This document shows positions 17,229 through 25,566 of a stretch of 64,000 nt of DNA, one piece after another. Each line of letters begins with the position of its first letter. Within the stretch, counting starts at the first letter, position 1. The translations under genes were made by a program, and so were the position numbers. The stretch covers positions 62,001 through 126,000 of the forward strand of contig NZ_JBBHZZ010000009.1 in the NCBI RefSeq assembly GCF_037482405.1, written 5' to 3'. Under the pieces are notes generated by a model. The model worked only from the letters and a program-made list of their open reading frames with translations. It did no database searches and was not told the DNA's origin. Source of the DNA: Pseudokineococcus marinus. Its GTDB lineage: Bacteria > Actinomycetota > Actinomycetes > Actinomycetales > Quadrisphaeraceae.

Positions 17229-19520
17229 GGCGCGGGGGGACGGGCGCCGGCCGCGCGGCCACGGGCCGCCGCCTCCGGCGCCGCCGCGCTGTCCGGCGCC
17301 GTCCTGCTCGCGACGTCCGCGGCCCTGCCCGGCCCCGCGCGCGGCTGGCTCGTGCTCGCCGTCCTCCTCGCCGCCGGGCCGCTCGTCGCGCTGGCCGTGC
17401 GGCGCTTCGCACCGGAGCGGCGCGCCCAGTGGCTCCTCGTGGCGGCCGCGGGCGCCGCCCTCGCCCTCGCCTGGGTCGGGCACCTGCTCGACTCCTGGCT
17501 GCTGGCCTGCCTGGCGCTCCTCGCCACCTACGCGTGCCTGGCGACGTCGGCCCAGCTGGCCCTCGGCCTCCAGGGGCGCCGGCGCTGGGTGCTCGTCGTC
17601 GACCTCGCCGCGGTCGCCGTCGTCGGCGCCGCCGGCGCGCTGTGGCTCGTCGCGGTCGTGGGCGGCCCCCCGCCCGCGGCCGCCGCCGTGGTCGCGGCCG
17701 GCGACCTCGTCCTCCTCGGCCACCTCGTGGCGCTGCTGCACTCGCGCGCCCGCGTCACGGTCTCCGTCCTCGCCCTGGTCGCCGCTCTGCTGGCGCTCGT
17801 CGTGCACCACGTCGGCTCGTGGGCCGACGCCGCGCCCGTCGCGTCGTCGCCCTGGGCCAGTGCGCTCGTCGCCGTCGCCGCCCTCGCCGTCACCGCGGCG
17901 TGGCACCCGAGCATGGCGGCGTTCGGCGACGTCGTCAGCCCGCTCGTGGCGCCCCGCCGCCAGGTGCTCGTCACCGTGCCGGCGGTCGTGGGCCTGCTCG
18001 CGGCGCTCGCCCTCGCCGCGGCCGGGGCGCTGCCCGAGCCGCCGCGGGGCACCGGCGCGGTGGTGGCGGTGGCCGCGCTCGCCGCCGTCCTGCTCATGAC
18101 GACGAGCTCGAGCCTGCAGTCCGCGGTCGACCGCGAGCTCCTCGAGACCGACCCGCTCACCCGAGCGGGCAGCCGCCTCGCGCTGGAGCGCCTCCTCGCC
18201 ACGCAGATCCACCAGGGGACCGACCCGGTGCGCCTCGTCGTCGTCGAGCTCGACGACGTGGCCGTCCTCGCGCGCCGGCAGGGCCGCCAGGCCGCCGACG
18301 ACCTCCTCGTGCGGCGCGTGCGCGCCCTCGAGGACGGCCTGCCCGACGCGGTCGTGTGCCGGACCGGCCCGCAGACCCTCGCCGTCGTCGTGCCCACCTC
18401 CTCGCGGGCCCGCCGCCGGGAGACGCCGCTCGGCCTCGTCGCCGCCGTCCGCGCGCAGCTCGAGGCCCCCGGGGCGGCCGGGCCGACGGCGCCCGGGGCC
18501 GCGACGTCCACCGCGGCGGTGCTCACCGTGCCCCCGCGCGCCGACCTGCCCGCCGAGGGCCTCTCCACGCGCGAGATCGTCGCCGCCCTGCTGCGGCACG
18601 CCGAGGTCTCCCTGCTCGCCGCGCGCGACCGGCGCGTGCCCGTCGAGGCCGACGTCGCCCGTGACGGCGCCTACGAGCGCGCGCGCCGGCTGGACAACGA
18701 CCTGGCCGCCGCCCTGGAGGGCGGGGAGCAGATCGCCGTCCACTACCAGCCGCTCGTGGACCCGCGGACGGGCGCCGTCCGCTCCCTCGAGGCGCTCGTG
18801 CGCTGGGAGCACCCCGAGCTCGGCTCGGTCGCGCCCGACGACTTCCTCACCGCCGCCTCCCTGCAGGGGCGCGCCCGCGACCTCGACGACCTCGCGCGCC
18901 GTCAGGCCCTCGCCGACTTCCGCACGTGGCGGGCCGCCGGCGTCGAGCCGGAGCACGTCGCCGTCAACCTCTCCGCCCAGAGCCTGGAGTCGCCCGACCT
19001 CGTCGAGCGCGTCCTCGCCGACCTCGCCGCGGCGGGCGTCGAGCCGCGCCACCTCGTCGTCGAGGTCGTCGAGCAGGAGGAGCTGCGCGACCTGCGCGCC
19101 GTCGCCGAGCGCCTCCACCGCCTCCACGCCACGGGCGTGGGCGTCGCGGTCGACGACTTCGGCGTCGGCCACGCCGCGCTGCAGTACCTCCTGCACCTGC
19201 CGGTGACGGCGGTGAAGCTCGACCGCAGCCTCGTCGCGGAGGTGCTCACCCCGGGCGGGCGGGCCCTCCTCGGGTCGGCGGTGGCGCTCGCCACGTCGCT
19301 GCGGGCCGAGGCCGTCGCCGAGGGCGTGGAGTCGGTCGAGCAGATGCGCGCCGTGGCCGACCTCGGCTTCTCCCTGGCCCAGGGGTGGTACGGCGGACGC
19401 CCGCGCCCGGCCGAGGAGACCGGGGCCCTGCTCGCGCAGCGCGGGACGCGCCGACCGGCGCCTGCCGGGGAGGTCGCCGGGACGGGCGCGGCCGCCGGGG
19501 TCCCGGGCGGACTGCGCTAG
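17226..19520 (+). CDS. Membrane GGDEF(degenerate)-EAL phosphodiesterase
   Basis: A 764-residue protein predicted to hydrolyse cyclic di-GMP. Eight or nine hydrophobic helices occupy residues 1-300. The GGDEF-like domain (about 315-455) lacks the catalytic signature: RTGPQTLAVVV stands where RxGGDEF is expected. The EAL domain looks competent: EAL at 522-524 (EALVRWEHP), NLSAQSL, VEVVEQEELRD, DDFGVG at 643-648, VKLDRSLV and AEAVAEGVES carry the metal and catalytic residues. So it is likely a phosphodiesterase with the GGDEF part structural or regulatory. Leaderless start likely. Confidence 0.9.
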   Translation: MGAGGRAPAARPRAAASGAAALSGAVLLATSAALPGPARGWLVLAVLLAAGPLVALAVRRFAPERRAQWLLVAAAGAALALAWVGHLLDSWLLACLALLATYACLATSAQLALGLQGRRRWVLVVDLAAVAVVGAAGALWLVAVVGGPPPAAAAVVAAGDLVLLGHLVALLHSRARVTVSVLALVAALLALVVHHVGSWADAAPVASSPWASALVAVAALAVTAAWHPSMAAFGDVVSPLVAPRRQVLVTVPAVVGLLAALALAAAGALPEPPRGTGAVVAVAALAAVLLMTTSSSLQSAVDRELLETDPLTRAGSRLALERLLATQIHQGTDPVRLVVVELDDVAVLARRQGRQAADDLLVRRVRALEDGLPDAVVCRTGPQTLAVVVPTSSRARRRETPLGLVAAVRAQLEAPGAAGPTAPGAATSTAAVLTVPPRADLPAEGLSTREIVAALLRHAEVSLLAARDRRVPVEADVARDGAYERARRLDNDLAAALEGGEQIAVHYQPLVDPRTGAVRSLEALVRWEHPELGSVAPDDFLTAASLQGRARDLDDLARRQALADFRTWRAAGVEPEHVAVNLSAQSLESPDLVERVLADLAAAGVEPRHLVVEVVEQEELRDLRAVAERLHRLHATGVGVAVDDFGVGHAALQYLLHLPVTAVKLDRSLVAEVLTPGGRALLGSAVALATSLRAEAVAEGVESVEQMRAVADLGFSLAQGWYGGRPRPAEETGALLAQRGTRRPAPAGEVAGTGAAAGVPGGLR

Positions 19521-19575
19521 GGACCGCCTCGAGCGGGCACGGCCGCCGTCGCGCCCGGGGCGACGGCCGCCGGGG

Positions 19576-20544
19576 TCACCCGGTCCGGCAGCGCCACCCG
19601 GTGACGGCGCGCTGGCCGTGGGCGTCGTCGCCAGCCGTCAGCACGCTCCCGTCGTCCCGCAGCCCGAGGGTGTGCGCCGCCCCCGCCGCGACGGCGACGA
19701 CGTCCCGCCAGCCGCCGACGGCGCACTGCCCGTGGTCGTCGGCGCCCGCCGCGCGGACGGTCCCGTCCGCGAGCAGGCCCACGGTGTGGTGGCTGCCCGC
19801 GGCGACGGCGACGACGTCCCGCCAGCCGCCGACGGCGCACTGCCTGTGGTCGTCGGTGCCCGCCGCGCGGACGGTCCCGTCCGCGAGCAGGCCCACGGTG
19901 TGGTGGCTGCCCGCGGCGACGGCGACGACGTCCCGCCAGCCGGCGACGTCGCCCGCACCGGCGTCACCGCGCCCCGTGGCCACGACGGCGCCGTCGCGCC
20001 GCAGGCCCACGGTGTGGAGGTACCCGGCCGCCACGTCGGCCAGCTGGCCCCAGCCCTGCACCGCGCACTGGCCGAACCGGTCGACGCCGGTCGCGACGGC
20101 CGTGCCGTCCGCGCGGACGCCCACGGTGTGCCAGTCGCCGGCCGTGATCGCGACGACCTCCCGCCACGCGGCGACGTCGCACGCGCCCTCCGCCGCGCGG
20201 CCGACGGCGACGACCCGCCCGTCGGCGAGCAGACCGACCGAGCGCCGCCAGCCCGCGGCGACGGCCACGACGTCGCGCCAGGCGGCGACCTGGCACTGGC
20301 CGTGGGCGTCCCACCCGGCGGCGAGCACCGTCCCGTCCGCGCGCAGCCCCACCGAGTGCGAGCGCCCCGTGTTCCGCGCGGCGTGCACGCTCCCCGCCGC
20401 GACCGCGACGACGTCGCCCCAGCCCTCGACGGCGCACTCCCCGGCCGCGCCGTCCCCCGCGGCCGCCACCGTCCCGTCGACGCGCACGCCGAGGGAGTGC
20501 CTCGGCCCGCACGCCAGCAGCGACGCCGGACGCCTCACGACCAC
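19576..20544 (-). CDS. RCC1-like repeat protein
   Basis: A 322-residue protein built of about eight 38-residue units of the form WRDVVAVAAGSHHTVGLLAD followed by GTVRAAG...QCAV. This resembles the RCC1/BLIP-II beta-propeller, seven or eight blades closing a ring. Bacterial members are mostly of unknown function and may bind proteins. No signal peptide is evident. Two blades are nearly identical at DNA level, so the gene has expanded recently. GTG at 20544 follows GGGGAGGGACC; a second GTG six bases on (20538) fits the same ribosome-binding site. Confidence 0.8.
   Translation of the reverse strand: MVVRRPASLLACGPRHSLGVRVDGTVAAAGDGAAGECAVEGWGDVVAVAAGSVHAARNTGRSHSVGLRADGTVLAAGWDAHGQCQVAAWRDVVAVAAGWRRSVGLLADGRVVAVGRAAEGACDVAAWREVVAITAGDWHTVGVRADGTAVATGVDRFGQCAVQGWGQLADVAAGYLHTVGLRRDGAVVATGRGDAGAGDVAGWRDVVAVAAGSHHTVGLLADGTVRAAGTDDHRQCAVGGWRDVVAVAAGSHHTVGLLADGTVRAAGADDHGQCAVGGWRDVVAVAAGAAHTLGLRDDGSVLTAGDDAHGQRAVTGWRCRTG
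19688..19920 (-). repeat. 114-bp tandem duplication within RCC1-like gene
   Basis: Two adjacent 114-bp (38-codon) units differ at only about two positions, while the other blades of the protein have diverged. This marks a recent in-frame blade duplication. Confidence 0.85.
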
Positions 20545-20656
20545 GGTCCCTCCCCAGCTCGAGCGCCCGTCCTCCTCCGTGGCTCCACCCTGCGTGCCCC
20601 CCGCCGTCCGAGACCCAGGACCGGCCTCGTCGCCGATCGCCCACCGGCGCGCTGGG

Positions 20657-21808
20657 TCACGGCTTGGTCGCGGCCCAGAGGGTCCAGCGGTCTCGCTCGA
20701 CGAGGGGCTCGTCGGGCAGCCGGTCCCGCAGGTCGTGGACGAGCTGGTCGAGCTCGTCGTCGGTGAGGTGGTGCAGGAGGGAGCGGCCGGTCCGCGTGGC
20801 GATCCCGGCCAGGTAGCTCTCGCGGTCGGGGTGGTGGGCGCGGGTCTCCCAGACCGTGCGGGGCGTGGCGCCGGTGAGCCCGGCGCTCTCGAGGGCCTGG
20901 AGGAGGGCGCCGGCGTCGGGCCGGCGTCCGACCTCGACGGGCAGGAGCTGCGGGGCCAGCTCGAGCAGGTGGCCCCGCAGGTGGTGCGGTCCTGCTGGCT
21001 GGGTGACGTCAGCGGCGGTGCGGTCCTGGACGACGAGGGTCCCGCCCGGGCGCAGCAGCCGAGCAGCCTCACGGGCGAGGGCTGCGCGGTCGGGCAGGTG
21101 GTGGACCAGGGCGCGGGCCAGGACGAGGTCGGCGCTCGCGTCCGGCAGGCCGGTGCTGGTGGCGTCGGCGTGGTGGAAGCGCACACCGGTCAGGTGCCCG
21201 TGGTCGGCGTGGGCCTGCTCGAGGACCGGCGTGCTGGAGTCGACGCCGGTGACGCTGTGCGCGCCGAGGTCGTGCAGGGCTCGGACGTAGGTGCCGCCTC
21301 CGCAGCCGAGGTCGACGACGTCGGCGCCGGCGGGGTCGACGAGGGCGGTCAGCGCTCCGACCCAGGACGGGTCGGCGGTCCGGCCGGAGTACGTCCGGGC
21401 GCTGGAGGGGTCGGCGAAGTCGATGCCCTCACCCGCGTGCGGTCGTGCGGACAGGGGCTCGAGGAGCTCCAGCCGGTTGCCGTGCGGGTCGTGGCTGTAG
21501 AAGCGCCGCATGCCCGGGAAGTCGTCGTCACGGTCGACGGGGTAGCCGGCCGCGGCCAGGCGGTCGGCCCAGGCGTCGAGGTCGGCGACGAGCAGGCCGG
21601 GGTGGGCCTTGCGGGCGGGGCGGAAGTCCTGCTCCACGCCGAGGTGGAGCTCGATGCCGTGGCCGCGGAACCAGCAGCCGCCGCGGGCGGCCAGGACGGG
21701 GGGCTTGGGGATCTCCACCAGGCCGAGGACGCCCGCGTAGAAGGCACGGGAGGCCTCCTCGGAGCCGGGTGGGCAGGCGAGCTGGACGTGGTGGATCACG
21801 GTCGTCAC
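20657..21808 (-). CDS. Fusion of VOC/glyoxalase domain and SAM methyltransferase
   Basis: A 383-residue two-domain protein. Residues 1-120 form a vicinal-oxygen-chelate fold with candidate metal ligands His7, His69 and Glu114 (IHHVQLA, HPGLLVADLD, NRLELLEP). Residues about 130-383 form a class I methyltransferase with SAM motif VDLGCGGGT at 165-173 and the post-motifs LARALVHHLPD and LLRPGGTLVVQD. The combination is uncommon and the substrate unknown. Codons such as GCT, GCA, CCA and GGA are more frequent than in flanking genes, hinting at transfer. A palindrome lies just upstream of the GTG start. Confidence 0.82.
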   Translation of the reverse strand: MTTVIHHVQLACPPGSEEASRAFYAGVLGLVEIPKPPVLAARGGCWFRGHGIELHLGVEQDFRPARKAHPGLLVADLDAWADRLAAAGYPVDRDDDFPGMRRFYSHDPHGNRLELLEPLSARPHAGEGIDFADPSSARTYSGRTADPSWVGALTALVDPAGADVVDLGCGGGTYVRALHDLGAHSVTGVDSSTPVLEQAHADHGHLTGVRFHHADATSTGLPDASADLVLARALVHHLPDRAALAREAARLLRPGGTLVVQDRTAADVTQPAGPHHLRGHLLELAPQLLPVEVGRRPDAGALLQALESAGLTGATPRTVWETRAHHPDRESYLAGIATRTGRSLLHHLTDDELDQLVHDLRDRLPDEPLVERDRWTLWAATKP

Positions 21809-21817
21809 CCCGGGGTG

Positions 21818-21831
21818 TCTCGACGTCGAGA
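21818..21831. promoter_or_regulatory. Perfect palindrome (candidate MarR-type operator)
   Basis: tctcgacgtcgaga is a perfect 14-bp dyad, extendable to 18 bp with one mismatched pair. It starts 10 bases upstream of the VOC-methyltransferase GTG. TTGACG (21839-21844, minus strand) could be the -35, putting the -10 inside the palindrome. The sequence resembles MarR-family operators; no binder is identified. Confidence 0.55.
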
Positions 21832-21942
21832 TACTTGTCGTCAAGAGAGTACGGCTCAGCGCGCCGCACGGACAGCGTTCGACCGCGCCGCTCCCCCGCG
21901 GCCGTCCCACTCGGGATGGGCGTGCGGAACGGCGCGCGCGTC

Positions 21943-22860
21943 TCAGCGGTAGCCGGTGGTGTCAGCGGGGCGCCCGGCTTCCTGGACCTCGACGAGGTAG
22001 CGCCAGCAGTCGGGGGTGGAGCCGTCGAGGTCGGTGAGCCCGTAGACGCGGGCGAGGTCGCCCGAGGACGTGGACCGGCCGTTCCACCGGTGCCGGTCGG
22101 GGTCGGCGGCGAGGGCGGCGACGCCGCGGCCGAGGTAGCGGGGGGTCTCGGAGATGGCGAAGTGGGGCTCGCGGACGCAGGCCTCGCGCCAGGTGTCCTC
22201 GGTGACGCCGAAGGCGTCGAGCATCATCTCCGAGCGCAGCCAGCCCGGGGTGACGCACACGGCGGTGCCGCCGTAGCCGGTGAGCTCGTGGGCCCAGGTC
22301 CTGGCCAGCCGGATCGGGGCGCTCTTGGCGAGGTCGTAGAAGGCGCTGAGGCGGTAGCGGGAGGCGTTGTGCTCCTCGGTGCCGTCGGTGACCTCGACGA
22401 CCAGGCCGCCGTGGTGCCGGGTCAGCAGCGGCAGGGCGTGGTGCGCGGTGATCAGGTGCGTGTCGACGGCCAGGCGCAGCATCCGAAGCCCGTCGTCGAG
22501 GGAGTGCTCCCACACCGGGGTGTCGGGGGCGGTGAGCAGCTCGCCGCCCCAGACGTCGTCGACCAGGACGTCCAGGCGGCCGTGGTCGGTGCTGATGCGC
22601 TGGACGAGGGCGGCGACCTGGTCGGGGACGAGGTGGTCGGTGGGCACGGCGATGCCGGTGCCGCCGGCGGCGGTGACCAGGTCGGCGGTGTCCTCGATCG
22701 TCTCGGGACGGGCGTACTCCGACGCCCGCTGGCGGGTGGTGCGGCCGGTGACGTGGACGGTCGCACCAGCAGCACCGAGCTCGACGGCGATGCCGCGGCC
22801 GGCGCCCCTGGTGGCGCCGGCCACCAGGGACACGGCGCCGGTCGACGGACGTGGCGTCAT
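21943..22860 (-). CDS. Short-chain dehydrogenase/reductase
   Basis: A 305-residue NAD(P)-dependent oxidoreductase of the SDR superfamily. The dinucleotide-binding glycine motif is GATRGAGRG (residues 15-23), an acidic pair follows at DVLVDDVWG, and the catalytic pair is Tyr175 and Lys179 (FYDLAKSA). Arg40-Thr-Thr-Arg after strand two suggests NADPH preference. The substrate is unknown. It lies between the TetR regulator and the VOC-methyltransferase on the same strand and may be regulated with them. Confidence 0.9.
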   Translation of the reverse strand: MTPRPSTGAVSLVAGATRGAGRGIAVELGAAGATVHVTGRTTRQRASEYARPETIEDTADLVTAAGGTGIAVPTDHLVPDQVAALVQRISTDHGRLDVLVDDVWGGELLTAPDTPVWEHSLDDGLRMLRLAVDTHLITAHHALPLLTRHHGGLVVEVTDGTEEHNASRYRLSAFYDLAKSAPIRLARTWAHELTGYGGTAVCVTPGWLRSEMMLDAFGVTEDTWREACVREPHFAISETPRYLGRGVAALAADPDRHRWNGRSTSSGDLARVYGLTDLDGSTPDCWRYLVEVQEAGRPADTTGYR

Positions 22861-22981
22861 GGGCTGCGAGTGTGCGGGCCACCACCGACAGCCACCCCTG
22901 GACGCCTGCTCGCGGCGACGTCGGCGATGGGCGTCAGCGCACTGACGTGATGGCCGAGACGTCGCACCGCGACGCTTCCGG

Positions 22982-23566
22982 TCACGTCCGGTCGCCGGTC
23001 GGCGTCAGCAGCGCGTCCAGGTGCCGGCCCACCAGGCGGCGCGCCCGGTCGCCGGTCACGCGGTCCGGCTCGGCCACCCGGGCGGTGGCGAGGCCGTCGA
23101 GCAGCGCCAGCAGCACGGCGGCTTCGTCCCGCACCTGCTCGGCGCGCAGTCCGGGCCGCGCCGCGGCGATCAACCGCGACAGCGCGTCCTCGACGCGCTG
23201 CCAGGAGGCGCGGTAGCCGACGGCCGTGGGTTCGTGGACCGCCGCGCGCGCCACCTGCGCCAGCCACACGACAGCGGCCGGGCGCTCCTCCGGCCCCGCG
23301 GGCACCAGCCCCTCGCTGACCGCGCGCAGCGCCTCACCGGGCGTCCGCGCCCGCTGCACGCGCCCGGCGAGCTCTGCACTGACCTGGTCGTCGACGCGGC
23401 GCATCGCGGCGGCGAGCAACGCGTCCTTCGTCGGGTAGTGGTGCTGGACGGCGCCGATCGAGACACCCGCGCGAGCGGCGACGCGCCGGATGCTCAGCCC
23501 CTCGAAGCCGTGCTCGGCCAGCAGCCCGACAACGACGTCGAGCAGCTCCTCGGACGGCGCGGCCAC
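22982..23566 (-). CDS. TetR-family transcriptional regulator
   Basis: A 194-residue repressor type. The N-terminal helix-turn-helix spans residues 25-44 (LSIRRVAARAGVSIGAVQHH, then YPTKDALL). The C-terminal part is a helical ligand-binding domain with no recognisable specificity. GTG at 23566 gives the normal N-terminal length; an ATG 42 bases upstream would overlap the palindromic operator. The gene is divergent from the DUF418 gene, whose promoter carries the palindrome, and upstream of the SDR gene. It probably controls both directions. Confidence 0.9.
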   Translation of the reverse strand: MAAPSEELLDVVVGLLAEHGFEGLSIRRVAARAGVSIGAVQHHYPTKDALLAAAMRRVDDQVSAELAGRVQRARTPGEALRAVSEGLVPAGPEERPAAVVWLAQVARAAVHEPTAVGYRASWQRVEDALSRLIAAARPGLRAEQVRDEAAVLLALLDGLATARVAEPDRVTGDRARRLVGRHLDALLTPTGDRT

Positions 23567-23603
23567 GCCTGCATCGTGGCACCACAGCGCGCGACCACCA
23601 CCG

Positions 23604-23621
23604 GCCATACGCTCGTATGGC
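23604..23621. promoter_or_regulatory. Palindromic TetR operator
   Basis: GCCATACG and CGTATGGC are perfect arms around a 2-bp centre. The dyad lies between the divergent tetR and DUF418 genes and abuts the TACGCT -10-like element of the latter, so binding would block that promoter. Confidence 0.7.
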
Positions 23622-23637
23622 TACGCTCCGGGCCATG
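23622..23637 (+). promoter_or_regulatory. -10-like TACGCT for leaderless DUF418 gene mRNA
   Basis: TACGCT ends seven bases before the ATG at 23635. The palindrome occupies the region immediately upstream, which makes the earlier in-frame ATG at 23617 unlikely as a start. Confidence 0.5.
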
Positions 23638-24810
23638 CCAGCACCCCCGCAGCCGTCGGAAGGCCCCGGCGCCGGCGCGCGGGTCGTCGCACTCGACGTC
23701 GCCCGCGGCCTCGCCATCCTCGGGACCCTGGCGACGAACATCTGGATCTTCACCGACCCGCAGGGACTCGTCGGCTACCTCGGCGGCGGCACCGACGCCG
23801 CGGCGACCCCGCCGGGCTGGAGGGCGGTCGAGCTGCTGGCCCAGCAGCTCGCACAGGGCAAGTTCCTCGGGCTCCTCACGCTCATGTTCGGCGTCGGGCT
23901 CGAGCTCCAGCGGCGGTCAGCAGCGCACACCGGCCGGCCGTGGCCGGGTCGGTACTGGGTGCGCGCCCTCCTGCTGGGGCTCGACGGGCTCCTGCACTAC
24001 CTGCTCGTCGCCGAGTTCGACGTGCTCATGGGCTACGCCGTCACGGCAGTGGTCGTCGCGGCCCTGCTCGCGACGAGCGAGCGCGCTCAGCGCCGGTGGC
24101 TCGTCGGCGCGGCCGCCGTCCACGGGGCGCTCCTGGCGCTCGTCACGACGGCCCTGCTCACCGCAGCCAGCCCGGACGACGTGGACCCGCGTCTGGACCC
24201 CAACCCCTACGCCGACGGCTCGTTCGGTGACCTCGTGCTCTTCCGCCTCGAGAACCTGGCGCTCTTCCGCCTCGAGCCGGTCTTCATCCAGGCGCTGTCG
24301 ATCGCGGCCTTCCTCCTCGGGGCGCGGCTGGTGCGTGCCGGCGTGCTCGACGACCGTGGGACTCGCCTGCGGGCCCGGCTGCTCGCCCTGGGCGCAGCGG
24401 CCCTGGTCGCCGACCTGGCGCTGGGCCTGCTCGGCGGGACAGCAAGGCTGGTGCTCGCCCGCTACGGCACCGCCCCGGTCGTCGCCCTCGGGCTGCTGGC
24501 CCTCGTCGTCGAGGTGGTCCACCGACGGTCGGCTCTCGGGCCCCTCGGCCGCCGGCTCGCCGAGGTCGGCCGGACGGCGCTCAGCTGCTACGTGCTGCAG
24601 AACCTGCTGGCGGCCGCGCTCTGCTACGGCTGGGGCCTCGGCCTCGCCACGCGCCTCGGTCCCGACCTGCGCGTCCCGGGCACCCTCCTGCTGTTCGCCC
24701 TCGTCGCCGCTGCCGTCGTGCTCGCCGCCCACCTCTGGGTGCGGCGAGCAGGGCGAGGACCGGTCGAGGGGCTCTGGCGCGCCTCGGCACGAGCGCTCGG
24801 AGGGCGCTGA
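23635..24810 (+). CDS. DUF418 family membrane protein
   Basis: A 391-residue protein with about ten hydrophobic helices. It opens with the family-type RVVALDVARGLAILGTLATN and ends with the DUF418 region (LGRRLAEVGRTALSCYVLQN). DUF418 proteins resemble membrane acyltransferases in layout, but their activity is unproven. The second ATG (MPAPPQPSEG) is chosen because the first lies inside the TetR palindrome. A divergent TetR gene suggests induction by a small molecule. Confidence 0.88.
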   Translation: MPAPPQPSEGPGAGARVVALDVARGLAILGTLATNIWIFTDPQGLVGYLGGGTDAAATPPGWRAVELLAQQLAQGKFLGLLTLMFGVGLELQRRSAAHTGRPWPGRYWVRALLLGLDGLLHYLLVAEFDVLMGYAVTAVVVAALLATSERAQRRWLVGAAAVHGALLALVTTALLTAASPDDVDPRLDPNPYADGSFGDLVLFRLENLALFRLEPVFIQALSIAAFLLGARLVRAGVLDDRGTRLRARLLALGAAALVADLALGLLGGTARLVLARYGTAPVVALGLLALVVEVVHRRSALGPLGRRLAEVGRTALSCYVLQNLLAAALCYGWGLGLATRLGPDLRVPGTLLLFALVAAAVVLAAHLWVRRAGRGPVEGLWRASARALGGR

Positions 24811-25113
24811 CCCGTCCCCGGCGGTCGACCTTCTGTCCGAGGGCGCAGGTCGACGCCACGCGGGGGGCGCGTCCCGCAGGACCCCACCGGCTCGTCCCGA
24901 GCAGGCGCCCCACGTGGAGCCTCACGACAGCGCGGCGTCGGCGACCGGTCCACCTCGTCGGTCGGTCGCTCGACGGGGCGGAGCACCGTGCACCGACGGC
25001 TCGCCGCTGATGACCACGGGCACGTCGCCGCAGGCCCGCCGTCCGCCCCGACGGCGACTGACGCCGGCGTGCGCCCCTGACGACCCCTCGCCGCCTGCGC
25101 GACGGGAGCCGGA
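24811..25113. other. Intergenic stretch without a recognisable gene
   Basis: About 300 bases between the DUF418 gene and a convergent small gene. No frame on either strand shows conserved motifs; the translations are Arg/Pro-rich shadows. No convincing hairpin or tandem repeat was found. Confidence 0.6.
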
Positions 25114-25449
25114 CTAGGACAGGTCGTAGGCGGCGGTCGAGCGCACGAGGTCCACGCGCGCCGAGCCCTCGTCCCACGGCCCGCGGGCCAGGGCCTCGGT
25201 GACGGCGCGCTCGACGGCCTCGCGGGCCTCGACGTCGGTCTCCGCCTCGACGAGCAGCACGAGGTCGGCCCCCTCCCCGTCCTCGTCGACCCGCACGTCG
25301 CGGGCCCCCGGGTCGGGCTCGCCCGTGGCCAACCGCGGCAGGGGCAGCTCGAGGTCGGCGCCCAGGCGCTCGACCTCCTCGACGGCGACGGGCGCCGAGA
25401 AGGAGAGGACGACGTCGACGCGGTACATCGCGGGCATGCGCGCCAGCAT
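25114..25449 (-). CDS. Hypothetical protein, 111 residues
   Basis: Not recognised. It is acidic and soluble with alternating beta and helix segments (YRVDVVLSFSAPVAVEEVER; ADLVLLVEAETDVEAREAVE), which would suit a small alpha/beta or ferredoxin-like fold. ATG codons at residues 1, 5 and 8 are all possible starts. It is divergent from the RsiG/AmfC-like gene across about 115 bases. The pattern looks like a real protein rather than a shadow, because hydrophobic and charged residues alternate regularly. Confidence 0.6.
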   Translation of the reverse strand: MLARMPAMYRVDVVLSFSAPVAVEEVERLGADLELPLPRLATGEPDPGARDVRVDEDGEGADLVLLVEAETDVEAREAVERAVTEALARGPWDEGSARVDLVRSTAAYDLS

Positions 25450-25492
25450 CTCCCGACGCCGGGGACCGCGCCCGTCGTCCGGCTCCGATGGC

Positions 25493-25498
25493 TACGCT
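25493..25498 (+). promoter_or_regulatory. -10-like element upstream of RsiG/AmfC-like gene
   Basis: TACGCT, the same hexamer as at the EAL and DUF418 genes. Here it sits 69 bases before the ATG, which implies a short leader. Confidence 0.4.
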
Positions 25499-25566
25499 GG
25501 GTGGCACTTGGTGGCCCGCTGCACTCGCGCGGGTCTCCGCGCGGCGACGACGGGCGAGGTGGCGGG

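Noticed and set aside
14770..17412. A giant frame continuing upstream of moxR on the minus strand
   Set aside because: Only the part from 14769 down shows conserved AAA motifs; the rest is antisense to the GAF and kinase-like genes.
24811..25113. Possible small gene in the stretch after the DUF418 gene
   Set aside because: No start with a ribosome-binding site and no conserved-looking translation on either strand.
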